This document shows positions 22,464 to 32,066 of a stretch of DNA of 34,724 bases, one piece after another. The position numbers and the translations under genes were made by a program. The notes beneath the pieces were generated by a model. It was given only the letters and a program-made list of their open reading frames with translations. It had not been told where the DNA came from and made no database searches. The stretch's first letter is position 1. Every line of letters begins with the position of its first letter. Source of the DNA: JAMOBE01 sp039908285 (GTDB lineage Bacteria; Pseudomonadota; Alphaproteobacteria; Rhodospirillales; Rhodospirillaceae); assembly GCA_039908285.1 (NCBI GenBank), contig JAMOBE010000033.1:1-34724 (forward strand), written 5' to 3'.

Positions 22464-24272
22464 TCAGATCCCGTACACACTGACGAAACCGTTATTGAAT
22501 ACGATCGGCAGATCGATCTTCCAGGAGGATGGCGCCGCGACAAGATAGATTCTGTACTTTCTACCAAGCCCCTCCCACTCCGTCCTGGATCGATTTTCCC
22601 AGACCTCGCGCCCGACGCCGAACTCCAGGCCACCCAGATGACGCACTTCGGGAGGTGGATTGAAGAAGTCGATCCCATAGATATCGGCGAGGATCCCGGC
22701 AACCCGTGGCCCAACCTGCGGAACATAGGCAAGATAGTCAAGACTCTCGACGTCAAGAAGATATGGCGTTCTCGATGGAAAATAAATAGGAAGATTCAAT
22801 GTTGGCTCTATCGGTGCAACAACAATAGTTCCATCGACATTTTCTATAACATTTCTCAACGTAACAACAGTTTTTTTCGAAAACGTCGTTTCAATTGCCG
22901 TCGGACGCCACAGCGCCACCCCGAACAGTGTTGCCGCGACAAGCAAAAGGACGGCCGTGCGTCCGCGCCATTGACCGACCCGCGTCGACAGGTGGGACAG
23001 GAGGTGAAAGCGTTTGCCCAGGGGCTCGTCGAATGCCGGCCGCGGCAGGGCAAGGACAACGATGACGACCACGAATGCCGCCAGTTCCGCCGCCAGAAAG
23101 ACCTCGACGGTCAGGCCGGAGAGGCGCATCAGAACGGCGAACGCTCCGGCAGCAACCACGCCCCCGACGGTCATCACCGCCAGGACCCCCGGACGGCGGC
23201 CCAGCAGCAGGCCCACGCAGACCGGAACGCCGACGGCGATCGGGACATTCAGGAACCGGGATGGAATGGCCAGCTTGGCCGTATCCGGAAACAGATCCGG
23301 CGCCCAATGATAGGTCAGGTAGAGCACCACGCCCAGACACGATTGAACCAGCAGCAGCAAGGTCAGGGCGCGGCGGCCCGTATTCTCCTTCAGGGTGCGC
23401 AGAGCAATGGCAAGGCAGGCCGTGATGAGTGCCGCGCGCGCCAGGATCTCGACGTGAAGCACGCCCATGGTGATGGCGCGGTGGGCATCCCAGCTCCCAA
23501 GGACGGTCGCGAGGTAGACGGGGTCCGCCGGGGGAAGAGGGATCACCGCGCGCATGCCAAGGGTAAAGGCGGCGCTGGCGGTCATGAGCGGCAGGGGAAC
23601 GAGCAGCCAGACCCATGCCGCACGCAGCCGCCGCCAGCCCAGGGCCGCGCCGATGCCGGGCAATGCGCACAGGGCCGTGCCGACAACCCAGGCTCCCAGA
23701 ACCGGATGCATCGCAAAGGTCACGCCGGTCAGGACGATCGCCCCCCCGATCCACTCCACCCCCAACAGGGCGAGGGACAGAAGAGCAAGGCCAAACCCCA
23801 GGATACCATAGCTTTCCGGGCTGAAGATATTGATTGGATAGTCGGCACCGGTGAGATAGGCCGCCACCACGCTGTATCCGGCGACGAACAGGATTGACGA
23901 GGACGTCACCAGGGAGACGACGAAATTTCTGCAATAGGCATACGTCATGACGGCGAACGCCTGGCAATACAGGGCGCCGATCAGCATGTTGATGCCGTTG
24001 GCGAGCCGTATTGGCGTCATGCCGAGGTGCGACAGCAGAGCCACCACCTGTGTTCCCAGCGACGCCGTGCTGCGATAGATCGCGCCCATGGGACTCTGCG
24101 GATAGTCCGGGATCACGCCGGCGATGATCTGGGCCGGAAACAGCAGGACGGAGGAGGTGCCGAAGATCGTTCCCATCACCGCGCCGATGCTGCCGGCCAC
24201 GAGCAGAAGAAGCGCAACGGAATGATCGCGCTCGAACAGGCTTCGGGAGAGAGGTGCGGTCTGGGACTGCAT
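22464..24272 (-). CDS. polytopic GT-C-like membrane protein (copy 2 of two paralogues)
   Basis: 602-residue inner-membrane protein with roughly 11-13 hydrophobic helices over residues ~18-460 and a soluble C-terminal ~140 residues. I know no named function. It is clearly paralogous to the gene at 27932-29734: GADYPI-IFS-E-YGI, HPVLGAW...LCALP, a WDAHR/WDGHR pair, LFPDTAKLAIPSRFLN versus LFPTAVVLTIPTRYLN, and the C-terminal LDYLAYVPQVGP...YGIDFF. A DYP acid in the first outer loop (IPDYPQSP) is in the position where GT-C glycosyltransferases hold a catalytic acid, so an extracytoplasmic glycosyltransferase is plausible, not shown. It is the last gene of the operon; the ATG lies 25 bases after the lyase-like gene. 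The 3' third is AT-richer. Confidence 0.7.
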   Translation of the reverse strand: MQSQTAPLSRSLFERDHSVALLLLVAGSIGAVMGTIFGTSSVLLFPAQIIAGVIPDYPQSPMGAIYRSTASLGTQVVALLSHLGMTPIRLANGINMLIGALYCQAFAVMTYAYCRNFVVSLVTSSSILFVAGYSVVAAYLTGADYPINIFSPESYGILGFGLALLSLALLGVEWIGGAIVLTGVTFAMHPVLGAWVVGTALCALPGIGAALGWRRLRAAWVWLLVPLPLMTASAAFTLGMRAVIPLPPADPVYLATVLGSWDAHRAITMGVLHVEILARAALITACLAIALRTLKENTGRRALTLLLLVQSCLGVVLYLTYHWAPDLFPDTAKLAIPSRFLNVPIAVGVPVCVGLLLGRRPGVLAVMTVGGVVAAGAFAVLMRLSGLTVEVFLAAELAAFVVVIVVLALPRPAFDEPLGKRFHLLSHLSTRVGQWRGRTAVLLLVAATLFGVALWRPTAIETTFSKKTVVTLRNVIENVDGTIVVAPIEPTLNLPIYFPSRTPYLLDVESLDYLAYVPQVGPRVAGILADIYGIDFFNPPPEVRHLGGLEFGVGREVWENRSRTEWEGLGRKYRIYLVAAPSSWKIDLPIVFNNGFVSVYGI

Positions 24273-24297
24273 GGGTCAGACTTTCCGCTTGATGGTG

Positions 24298-25980
24298 TTA
24301 TTCAACCGGAGGCCGTGGGTCCAGAATCAGGGCTTCGGTATGCAGTTCGCCGTCATCGGATGACAATTCCTTGACGAAACGAACCTTGCGGAAGAAACCG
24401 GTCGCCGAAAGCGGACGACGTCGGCCACGATGGACGAGCTGGAACTCGACGTCGGACCCGGCCCGAGGCTCATCCTGCGATGCCAGGGTATCGGTGATGC
24501 GAACCCCGGAGCCGCTCACGGCGACGGTGCGGGTCAGGGAGATCGTCTCGTCGCCCTTGGCCAATGGAGCCGACGACTGATTGACGGCGGTCCGGCGGCG
24601 GAGGCGGTAGGCGTCGATCAGGGCTCGCAGAAGCCGGGAACTCCACGCCCACCGACAGCCGAGGCGCAACACCAGCCGGGCCAGAAAGCCCGGGTAGACG
24701 AAGGCCGGAGCGGTCAGGGACGAGGTCATGCCGACCGCATCGCCGTCGATCAGGACCGGGCGGAGGGGATCGTACCCTCCGCTCCCCCACCGTCCCTGGT
24801 CGGTGATCAGCCACACGCCGGGATCTTCAAGCACCAGCGCGGCGCCGTGGTAGACCCGAACCGCGCCCCCCCCGGCCGGAGCAAAGTACACGTGGGTCTC
24901 CCCCCGGTGGCAGGCGGCGATGGCCGCCTGTCGCGGGCAGGTCCAGCCCTCGGGGAAACAGGCCGCCAGGCTGTCCAGTCCGGGCGAGGGCGCGGCGAAG
25001 GAGGGACGCAGAAGGTGCGTGACGATCGGCAGGTAGGACCACCGCGCCAGCCTCAGGTCATCGGCCAGGGTGGGCAGAAGTCCCGCGCGGCCGGGGCTTG
25101 AGCAGGCGAAGGTGGCGATGATGGCCGCCGCCCGGGGATCGTGGTGGCTCAGGAGCCCGACTCCCAGGCGACTGACATAGGGATTGAGGCACAACCCTGA
25201 CTCCGGCATGATCGTGCCGTCGGGGTGAAGGTGCGGGACCATGAAATCGAGCAGGGTGCGCATGGCGGGTATCGCCGCGTCATCACCGCTGACAAGCGTG
25301 TAGACCATGACGTAGTCCATAAGCACCGAGCAATAGCCCAGGTCCATGCCTCCGATCTCGGGAAACCAGCCCTCGGGCGTCTGACGGGACAGGGTGTCGT
25401 CGAGCATGGCCCTGGCCGCGGTCTTGAAGGTCGCCTCGCCGGTCACGTCCCAGGCCAGGGCCAGGGCAGCCGCGGCGGCGGCCTCGTGGTTCGACTTGAC
25501 GCGATCGTGGCGCCGGGCGAGCCACCCACCGGCCCGCCGCATGACGTCCGACAGCCGGTCGCGGTCGTCAGGCTCCAGGAGCGGACCAAGGAAGCGGGCG
25601 GCCAGGCCATAGGCGATCATCGTGAATTCGGTGGCGGCAAAACCGCGCTCGCCCTTGTACCATTCGTCGAAGCAGCCTTCGGGGTACTGCTGCGCCTGCC
25701 AGTTGATCAGCGCCGCACCAAAGGCCTCCCTGCATTGCCCGGAGGACGCCAGCCCCCCCTCTCCCCGCCAGGTGTCGAACTCCGGCAGCGACAGGAGCCC
25801 GAGAGTGGCCCCGGCCTCCTGGAAGCGGGCGTCGGGAAACTCCGATGTCTTGTCGCGCCAGTAGGCATAGTGGAAACAGCCATGGCTCGGCGACAGCCGG
25901 TCCCGATCCTGCATCCCCAGCAGCCGCCAGGCGTTGTCGATGACGAACGCGCGCTGCACGTCGAAATCGTCGGTGGTCAT
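24298..25980 (-). CDS. heparinase/lyase-like alpha/alpha-toroid protein
   Basis: 560-residue soluble protein without signal peptide. The first ~350 residues are helical repeats with the flavour of (alpha/alpha)n-toroid sugar lyases (SNHEAAAAAALALAWDVTGE, PEGWFPEIGGMDLGYCSVLMDYV). The rest is beta-rich (VRVYHGAALVLEDPGVWLITDQGRWGSGGYDP), as in heparinase II/III-like enzymes. Family assignment is by fold pattern and is moderate. In glycan operons such proteins cut or edit the product, or act as structural partners. ATG 25980 overlaps the asnB-type stop (ATGA), with GAGG at seven bases; the frame's extension to 26553 lies antisense-free in asnB and is rejected. If cytosolic, it must act before export or on an intermediate. 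Confidence 0.65.
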   Translation of the reverse strand: MTTDDFDVQRAFVIDNAWRLLGMQDRDRLSPSHGCFHYAYWRDKTSEFPDARFQEAGATLGLLSLPEFDTWRGEGGLASSGQCREAFGAALINWQAQQYPEGCFDEWYKGERGFAATEFTMIAYGLAARFLGPLLEPDDRDRLSDVMRRAGGWLARRHDRVKSNHEAAAAAALALAWDVTGEATFKTAARAMLDDTLSRQTPEGWFPEIGGMDLGYCSVLMDYVMVYTLVSGDDAAIPAMRTLLDFMVPHLHPDGTIMPESGLCLNPYVSRLGVGLLSHHDPRAAAIIATFACSSPGRAGLLPTLADDLRLARWSYLPIVTHLLRPSFAAPSPGLDSLAACFPEGWTCPRQAAIAACHRGETHVYFAPAGGGAVRVYHGAALVLEDPGVWLITDQGRWGSGGYDPLRPVLIDGDAVGMTSSLTAPAFVYPGFLARLVLRLGCRWAWSSRLLRALIDAYRLRRRTAVNQSSAPLAKGDETISLTRTVAVSGSGVRITDTLASQDEPRAGSDVEFQLVHRGRRRPLSATGFFRKVRFVKELSSDDGELHTEALILDPRPPVE

Positions 25981-27899
25981 CGTGGAACCTCGACATCCGG
26001 GGTACGCTGCCGCCAGGCTCGGAAGACCATCAGGGCGTACAGCAGGCGATAGTTGTTGCGCCGTCCGTCGATGTGCTCGTCGCGCAGCCGCGTCACCACC
26101 GCCGGATCCACCAGGCCATCGTCCCAGACGGCCGGATCCAGCAGATGCTCCATGTGATCGCGCAGGGCCGACTTCAGCCAGCGGGCCAGCGGGAAGGTGA
26201 AACCCTGCTTGCGTTGCCGGGCAATGGGCGTCGGCAGGCCACAACGCAGGGCCGCCTGCTTCAGCAGCCATTTCAGGCTCCCGCCACGCACCCGCATGTG
26301 GTCCGGCAGGCGATTGGCGAACGCCACCAGGGCCGGAGACAGGAATGGCGAGCGCACCTCCAGCCCGAACCGCATCGCCGCCCGGTCGGTATGGGCACAG
26401 ATGAACTCGGGCAGGAACACCTGCTGGTAATAGTGGAGCAGACGCTGCTGCGGCGAGGCCTGTCCGACCGGGGCCATCAACTCCTCGATCGGTCCGTACA
26501 GCGAGCCGGACTCGCCAAAGCGGCTGAAAAAACCCGGAGCGGACGCCGGACACAGGTGGGCCAGGGTGTCCGGGTCATCGGTCGCGAGCCACAGGGGAAA
26601 GCGCGTCGCGGGAGTGGCTGGAAAGCCCTGGAGATAGGCGGTCAGCTTGAAGTGCAGGCCGAGATAGCGGTCCCCCCCCGGCAGATGCCGCAAGGCACTC
26701 CTGATTCCGGTCAGCAGCGGTCGCGGCAGGGCATCACACCACGGTTCCCCCCGCAGCCCGGCAAAGGTGGCGTAACCACCGAACAGTTCGTCGCCGCCAT
26801 CGCCCGCCAGGGCCACCGTCAGATGGGGACGACAGGACTTGGCCAGGAAATGGACATTGACGAATCCGGGATCGGCGTGCGGCTCATCCTGGTTGGCCAG
26901 GACGTCGTCCATGGCCTCGACCACCGACCGCCCGTCCATGACGAACACGTGGTGGTCGGTAATGCCAAGATGACGGCGGACCATGTCGGCCTTGGCGCTT
27001 TCATCGAAATCGGCCTCGGCCATGGCGACACTGAAGGATCGCAGGTCCGGGTTGACCCGGTGGCAATAGGCCAGAACCAGGGAACTGTCGATGCCGCCGC
27101 TCAGAAACGCACCGAACGGCACGTCGGAACGCAAAGCCCGCGCACACGAGTCCGCGAACAGGTGCTCGAACTCGTCCAGGGCCTCGGCATCGGTGATCCC
27201 CTGGCGCACCTCTCCTCCAGGGACCGAGTGCCAATAGCGGCCCCGTGTCACCCCCGACGGCGAGACCGCCAACCACTCCCCCGGTCGCAGCTTGTGCACG
27301 CCGACCAGTGGGGTCTCCTCAAGGGCGTAGTAGCCGTGGGCCAGATAGCGATAGAACGCCTCCCGGTCCAGGCGCCAGCGGAACGACGGCACCGCCATCA
27401 GGGCGCGCAACTCAGATGCGTATATTATGCCATTATGAAATTGATGATAGTACAGGGGCTTCTGTCCCAGCGGGTCACGGACCAGAAAATGACGGCCAAG
27501 CCGCCGGTCGTGGAACGCTGCGGCAAACATGCCGTCAAACCGGTCGAGCGCCGCCTCCCCCCAGCGGATGAAGGCCTCCAGCATCACCTCGGTGTCGGAC
27601 TCGGTGCGGAAGCGGGCACCAAGGCTCTCCAGTTCGCGCCGCAACTCCAGGTAATTATAAAGCTCGCCATTGTAACTCAGCACATAGCGGCCGGAGGCAT
27701 CGGCGAACGGCTGCCGCGCCTCTTCGGACAGGTCAATGATGCTGAGCCGGCGATGGCCCATGTAGACGCCGCCCTCGCACCACTCGCCCTCGGAATCGGG
27801 GCCACGATGGGCAAGGGTCGCCACGGCCCGCCGCGCCTCGGCAACCTCATCGGCCGACAACGTCCGGTCAAGCCTGATCCAACCAAATATGCCGCACAT
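25977..27899 (-). CDS. asnB: AsnB-type glutamine-dependent amidotransferase/asparagine synthetase
   Basis: 640-residue class II amidotransferase. The start at ATG 27899 makes Cys2 the N-terminal nucleophile (MCGIFGWI), as the mechanism requires; upstream codons to 28085 are rejected. The glutaminase half has HRGPDSEG, SYNGELYNY and RDPLGQKPLYY. The synthetase half has the ATP-pyrophosphatase PP-loop SGGIDSS (267-273) and AGDGGDELFGGY. Enzymes like this make asparagine, but copies in surface-glycan and exopolysaccharide clusters are thought to amidate a sugar carboxyl (such as a uronic acid) using glutamine. Operon position favours the second. The gene begins 32 bases after the upstream membrane-protein gene and overlaps the following lyase-like gene. 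Confidence 0.92.
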   Translation of the reverse strand: MCGIFGWIRLDRTLSADEVAEARRAVATLAHRGPDSEGEWCEGGVYMGHRRLSIIDLSEEARQPFADASGRYVLSYNGELYNYLELRRELESLGARFRTESDTEVMLEAFIRWGEAALDRFDGMFAAAFHDRRLGRHFLVRDPLGQKPLYYHQFHNGIIYASELRALMAVPSFRWRLDREAFYRYLAHGYYALEETPLVGVHKLRPGEWLAVSPSGVTRGRYWHSVPGGEVRQGITDAEALDEFEHLFADSCARALRSDVPFGAFLSGGIDSSLVLAYCHRVNPDLRSFSVAMAEADFDESAKADMVRRHLGITDHHVFVMDGRSVVEAMDDVLANQDEPHADPGFVNVHFLAKSCRPHLTVALAGDGGDELFGGYATFAGLRGEPWCDALPRPLLTGIRSALRHLPGGDRYLGLHFKLTAYLQGFPATPATRFPLWLATDDPDTLAHLCPASAPGFFSRFGESGSLYGPIEELMAPVGQASPQQRLLHYYQQVFLPEFICAHTDRAAMRFGLEVRSPFLSPALVAFANRLPDHMRVRGGSLKWLLKQAALRCGLPTPIARQRKQGFTFPLARWLKSALRDHMEHLLDPAVWDDGLVDPAVVTRLRDEHIDGRRNNYRLLYALMVFRAWRQRTPDVEVPR

Positions 27900-27931
27900 G
27901 TGGGATGACCATTTCAGCGCCGGATGGCTGG

Positions 27932-29734
27932 CTACCGGTTGAACGTATAAAGATTGTATCCATGTGGCCCGTTGTAATTGTAGACCCTGGGCAACCGTAT
28001 CCGCCATTGCGCGGGTGCCACCATAATCCCGAGTTGATAGTTTTTCGCTATCACTCTCCACTCCTCTTCCGTGCGAGCCTCCCACACGGAACGGCTTCCC
28101 CCGGTATTCAGTCCGCCGAGAAAATAGTACTCCTGGGGAGGAGCAAAGTAATCGATGCCGTAGATTTCATCTAGAATTTTTTCCACTATTGGTCCGGCTT
28201 CCGGAACATATGGCAGATAGTCAAGTATGGTAGGTTCAATCAAAACGACGTTGCGAACTGGAATCCCAGAAAAATCAACTGTGTCAGCGAGAAGAATGGC
28301 GCCATCAGCAGCCTCGAGTTTGTTTAGAAACCCAATGTTGCCAGGTTTCATTGTGAGGGAGCTTCCAATCGTCACCACGGCGACAAGCGACGTTATGCAG
28401 AGCCCCCCCAGCAGCGCCCAGGGGTGGATGCGGGACGCCACCGCAGCCACTCCATCGCCGATCGACAAGAACACCGCGGGCACTCGGAATACCGGTGCCC
28501 GTCCCCACCCGACCGCCAGCATCAGGGCTGCCCCTCCGGCGACGGCCAGCAGCAGACCCTCGGTAACAACCCCCGTAGCCTCGTCGAGGCGTGTCGTCGC
28601 GTAGACGACATCTCCGACGACGATCGCGGCAAATCCAGCCAGGCCGAGGGGAGTGGCGCGAAATCGCAATAGAATGCCGGCAAGCACCGGCACCGTCAGC
28701 GCCAGAACGATATTCAGATAGCGTGTCGGTATGGTCAGAACGACGGCTGTCGGAAACAGCGTCTTGTCAACATGGTAGACGACGTAGAGCACCAGGGAAA
28801 CCAGGCCCGTGACCGCCGCAAACTGTGTCAGCAATAGCGTCGAGCCCAGCTCTTTGCGGTGGGTCACAGACCAGGCGACAAGAACGATCGTCAATGTCAC
28901 CGCCTGGATTAGCCCAAGCTGCTGAGCCATCCCAATGACGACATTTCTATGGCCATCCCACACATTGAGAGCCGTATTCACGTAAGACGGATCAACGGCC
29001 GCATGGGAAACCGACGATCGAACGTAAAGCGAAAACCCAAGGCTGGCGGCACACACACCCGCACCGGCCAGCAGAAAGGGCAACGCCGCCCTTCTCGTGT
29101 GATGATCGAGTGTTTTCCAGATGCTCGGCAGGCAAAGCAACGTGACCGCGATCCACCAGGCGCCAAGGGACGGGTGGACCGCCAGAATAACTGGAAGGAC
29201 GAAGGCCGCGCTACGATACCAGCCGACTCCGACCAGGGCGGGAAAATAGAGAGCCATTCCAAGCCCGATGATACCGTAATATTCCCGGCTGAAAATCCCT
29301 ATAGGGTAATCGGCGCCATGGAAAAGAAAAGGGGACATGAACATAACGCCGACAATCAAAGCAAAAAGTACGTTTCTGCAAAACGAATACGCGATAAGCG
29401 AGAAAGACTGCATATACAAAATGCCAACAATAACATACAATACAACAGACGTATCAACTACAGACAGCCCAGTCTTGAGCAGCGTCGCCACAAAAATCAC
29501 CGGCAGCGTTACGGTGCTTTTATAAGCAATAGCAAGATAATTCCAGTCAGGATAGTCGACAAGTCCTGAAATTACAAATCCAGGGTGCAATATTATTGGA
29601 AAGACGGCATGCCTGATGCCGATCAGCGCCCCCCCAAGCCCGGATAGAACAAAAACAATGGTGACTGGGTCGAGTTTCCGGGAGCCACGGACGACAGAGC
29701 AATCCCTCTCAGGGTGTTCCACGGCTGACTCCAT
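27932..29734 (-). CDS. polytopic GT-C-like membrane protein (copy 1 of two paralogues)
   Basis: 600-residue membrane protein with about a dozen hydrophobic helices followed by a ~140-residue soluble C-terminus. It matches copy 2 (22464-24272) along most of its length: HGADYPIGIFSREYYGIIG, HPSLGAWW, VWDGHRN, LFPTAVVLTIPTRYLN, IEPTILDYLPYVPEAGP and YGIDYF-PP. VDYPDW in the first outer loop aligns with copy 2's PDYPQSP, the candidate catalytic acid of GT-C enzymes. Function is not established; transfer of a lipid-linked sugar to the glycan is the most economical role next to DprE-like and GT2 genes. ATG 29734 has AAAAGG seven bases upstream. Large parts (e.g. 29300-29480) are AT-richer than the operon mean. 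Confidence 0.7.
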   Translation of the reverse strand: MESAVEHPERDCSVVRGSRKLDPVTIVFVLSGLGGALIGIRHAVFPIILHPGFVISGLVDYPDWNYLAIAYKSTVTLPVIFVATLLKTGLSVVDTSVVLYVIVGILYMQSFSLIAYSFCRNVLFALIVGVMFMSPFLFHGADYPIGIFSREYYGIIGLGMALYFPALVGVGWYRSAAFVLPVILAVHPSLGAWWIAVTLLCLPSIWKTLDHHTRRAALPFLLAGAGVCAASLGFSLYVRSSVSHAAVDPSYVNTALNVWDGHRNVVIGMAQQLGLIQAVTLTIVLVAWSVTHRKELGSTLLLTQFAAVTGLVSLVLYVVYHVDKTLFPTAVVLTIPTRYLNIVLALTVPVLAGILLRFRATPLGLAGFAAIVVGDVVYATTRLDEATGVVTEGLLLAVAGGAALMLAVGWGRAPVFRVPAVFLSIGDGVAAVASRIHPWALLGGLCITSLVAVVTIGSSLTMKPGNIGFLNKLEAADGAILLADTVDFSGIPVRNVVLIEPTILDYLPYVPEAGPIVEKILDEIYGIDYFAPPQEYYFLGGLNTGGSRSVWEARTEEEWRVIAKNYQLGIMVAPAQWRIRLPRVYNYNGPHGYNLYTFNR

Positions 29735-29787
29735 ACTGCCTTTTACTTGTCGCGAGAAATCTGGGGTTCATAGTCCCACCCCCACCC

Positions 29788-31329
29788 TCAATACCGCGTG
29801 CCGGGACGTGATTCCTTCCTGGCCTCCAGGACGAAAAGCTTGAACCCCGCCCACAGGAAGCGAATCGCCCGCCCCCAGGGAAGCACCAGGAAATTGCCGA
29901 GACTTTGCAGCAGAATGCGGGGGCGCAGGTAGAACCGACGCATGGCCATGACGGCCAGACCTTCAAGTTCCTCGCGGGTGCGGCCGTTGGGAATCCAGAC
30001 GGCCGAATGCTCCGAGAGCAGGTTGTTGGTGTGGTTTCCGCTGTCATCGAACCGGCCATAGCGATGCGCGTCCACCCACAGTTCGGTGCCGGGATAGGGC
30101 TCGGTAATGGGAAAGACGGCATAGTCCAGGCCACTGGTCAAGGCAAAATCGATCGTTTTCAGCGACTGTTCCGGCGTCTCCGTCGGCAGCCCCAGCATGA
30201 ATGACGACATGGTTCGGATGCCATGCCGACGCGTCAGGGCGATCGCCTCGCGGTTCCTGGCCACCGTCAGATCCTTTTGAATGACGCGCAGCAATTCGTC
30301 ATCGCCGGACTCGCAGCCATAGGTTATCAGGTAGCAGCCCGCCTCCTTCATCACCGCCAGGAGTTCGTCGTTGACGGTATTCGTGCGGGTAAAGCACATC
30401 CACTGGATCTTCCACCCTCGAGCGATGATGCTCCGGCACAGGTCCAGGACACGCTTCCTGTTGATGGTGAAGATGTCGTCATAGAACTGGAAGCTCCGGT
30501 AGCCGGCCGCGATCAGCCGTTCCAGGTCGGCCAGCACCCGCCCGGTGGAATTGAAGCGAAAGCTGCGGCCAAAGGTAAGCTTTGTCTCGCAGAAGGTGCA
30601 CTTGAACGGACATCCGCGTGACGTCATCAGGTGTGCCACCCGGCGCCCACGGATGTGGGCGGGTGGATAGTACTTTTCCATATCGAACAGGTCGAGTGCT
30701 GGCGGGGGCAGGAGGTCGATATCATCCACCAGCGCGCCGCGCGGATTGCGGACGATCTCGCCCGAGGACGCGCGAAACCAGATGCCTGCGACGGCTCGCA
30801 GCCTGTCCTCATCACCCAGCGCGTTGATGACGTTGCGGATGATGATCTCGCCCTCCGACAGCACGATCATATCGATGTGAGGCGAGGTGAACGCCTCTTC
30901 GGGAAAGATCGTCACCTGCGGGCCACCCAGAATGATGGTCACGTCGGACATGACCGTCTTGGCGATCGATGCGACGGCAACGCACCTGCGCATGTTGGTG
31001 ATGTAGGCGGTCATGCCGATGATGTCGGGCGCGAAGTCACGGATATCCGCGGCAACGGAGTCGATGCCGCGTCCATTCGCTTCGTAGTCGATGATCCTGA
31101 CCGTGTTGCCCTGGTCCCGCAACGCCGCCGCAATGTACGCCAGCCCCAGCATCGGCAGTTCGCCGGCTGCCGACGACAGGCGTCCATAGGACTCCTCGAT
31201 GGTCCCCGGGGGAGTGATCAGCAGGATGCGTCGTGGCTTCGCCAGAAGGGGAGGCAGGGTGGTCAGTGCCTTGTCTGTCCGGATCACCCGTGAAATACCG
31301 CGCTTCACGTCTTCCGGCGAGTGTTCCAT
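29788..31329 (-). CDS. B12-binding domain radical SAM enzyme
   Basis: 513-residue cobalamin-dependent radical SAM protein. ATG 31329 starts 2 bases after the SDR stop; the extension to 31404 runs back into that gene. Residues ~30-170 are a B12-binding Rossmann region (RILLITPPGTIEE, RIIDYEANGRG, TIILGGPQVTIFP). The [4Fe-4S]-AdoMet site is C-x3-C-x2-C at Cys240, Cys244 and Cys247 (RGCPFKCTFC). The barrel continues through QFYDDIFTINRKR, YGCESGDDELL and SFMLGLPTETPEQ. This family methylates unactivated carbons or rearranges substrates, and in glycan or hopanoid clusters it modifies lipids or sugars. The C-terminal ~60 residues are hydrophobic (LLQSLGNFLVLPWGRAIRFL), so membrane association is likely. 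The substrate cannot be read from sequence. Confidence 0.9.
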   Translation of the reverse strand: MEHSPEDVKRGISRVIRTDKALTTLPPLLAKPRRILLITPPGTIEESYGRLSSAAGELPMLGLAYIAAALRDQGNTVRIIDYEANGRGIDSVAADIRDFAPDIIGMTAYITNMRRCVAVASIAKTVMSDVTIILGGPQVTIFPEEAFTSPHIDMIVLSEGEIIIRNVINALGDEDRLRAVAGIWFRASSGEIVRNPRGALVDDIDLLPPPALDLFDMEKYYPPAHIRGRRVAHLMTSRGCPFKCTFCETKLTFGRSFRFNSTGRVLADLERLIAAGYRSFQFYDDIFTINRKRVLDLCRSIIARGWKIQWMCFTRTNTVNDELLAVMKEAGCYLITYGCESGDDELLRVIQKDLTVARNREAIALTRRHGIRTMSSFMLGLPTETPEQSLKTIDFALTSGLDYAVFPITEPYPGTELWVDAHRYGRFDDSGNHTNNLLSEHSAVWIPNGRTREELEGLAVMAMRRFYLRPRILLQSLGNFLVLPWGRAIRFLWAGFKLFVLEARKESRPGTRY

Positions 31330-31331
31330 GG

Positions 31332-32066
31332 TCAAATGTCGAGCCTCTTGAACAGGGGCCAGGGCAAAAGACGCAGCATGGTCATGATCGGCCACCACCA
31401 CCATGGGAGATATCGGGTGCCGATGTCGCGGTCAAGATTGGCGACGATCCGCCGTGCCGCCACGTCCGGGGCCAGCGGCGGGAACAGAAGCTTCTGCCCG
31501 GCCACCATGCTGGTCGCCAGATAGCCCAGGCGGTAGAATTGCACCCGGCAGCCCGACCCGGACTGGGCCAGGGCGTGGCGCGCGGATTCGAACCAGGTCT
31601 CGAGACCGCGCTTGGCGGCACCGTACAGGGCGTTCTTGCGTCGCCCACGCACCCCGGCCACCGACCCGGCCCCCACCAGATTGCCGCGAGAGGCGACCAG
31701 ATCGGGCAGGAAGGCATTGACCAGCAGGATGCCTTCGGTTCCGTTCACCGCCAGCAGGCGACGGGCGACGGCGGTTGGGATGTGGCTGCCGTCCTCGTGA
31801 GCGCTCCACCCGGCGATCAGGAACAGGTTGTCGATCCTCCCGAGGTCCTCCAGAACCGCTCCGCGCAGGGCATCGATGTCGGCGGCGGCCAGATCCACCG
31901 CCAGATACGCGACCCTGACTCCGAAGCGGATGCGGAGATCGGCGGCGGTGGCCATCAGGTCGCGCTCGTCCGTGGCGATCAGGAACAGCGTGTGGCCGGC
32001 TCGGGCCAGCTCTTGTGCCAGGGCGCGGCCCAATCCGGCGGAGGCGCCCACCACCAGCGACATCAT
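31332..32066 (-). CDS. short-chain dehydrogenase, DprE2-like
   Basis: 244-residue SDR with the nucleotide loop GASAGLGRA (residues 7-15), catalytic Ser135 and YGAAK giving Tyr148/Lys152. The C-terminal WWWWPIMTMLRLLPWPLF is a membrane-associating hydrophobic tail, which DprE2-type and related lipid-linked sugar reductases also have. Directly upstream is a DprE1-like oxidase with an ATGA overlap. In mycobacteria DprE1 (FAD) oxidises and DprE2 (NADH) reduces C2 of decaprenylphosphoryl-ribose to make the arabinose donor. Pairing here suggests an analogous two-step epimerisation. DprE2 itself is not proven: SDRs are diverse and residue identity was not measured. Confidence 0.75.
   Translation of the reverse strand: MMSLVVGASAGLGRALAQELARAGHTLFLIATDERDLMATAADLRIRFGVRVAYLAVDLAAADIDALRGAVLEDLGRIDNLFLIAGWSAHEDGSHIPTAVARRLLAVNGTEGILLVNAFLPDLVASRGNLVGAGSVAGVRGRRKNALYGAAKRGLETWFESARHALAQSGSGCRVQFYRLGYLATSMVAGQKLLFPPLAPDVAARRIVANLDRDIGTRYLPWWWWPIMTMLRLLPWPLFKRLDI

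Noticed and set aside
22059..23897. 612-codon plus-strand frame running from DUF123 into the opposite of the membrane-protein gene
   Set aside because: Low-complexity Gln/Arg/Gly-rich translation; it crosses a real gene's end and has no domain.
25981..26553. N-terminal extension of the lyase-like gene
   Set aside because: It lies wholly within asnB on the same strand in another frame; ATG 25980 with GAGG and the ATGA overlap is the sensible start.
27900..28085. N-terminal extension of the AsnB-type protein
   Set aside because: Class II amidotransferases need Cys directly after the initiator Met; MCGIFG at 27899 satisfies this, and the extension overlaps the upstream gene.
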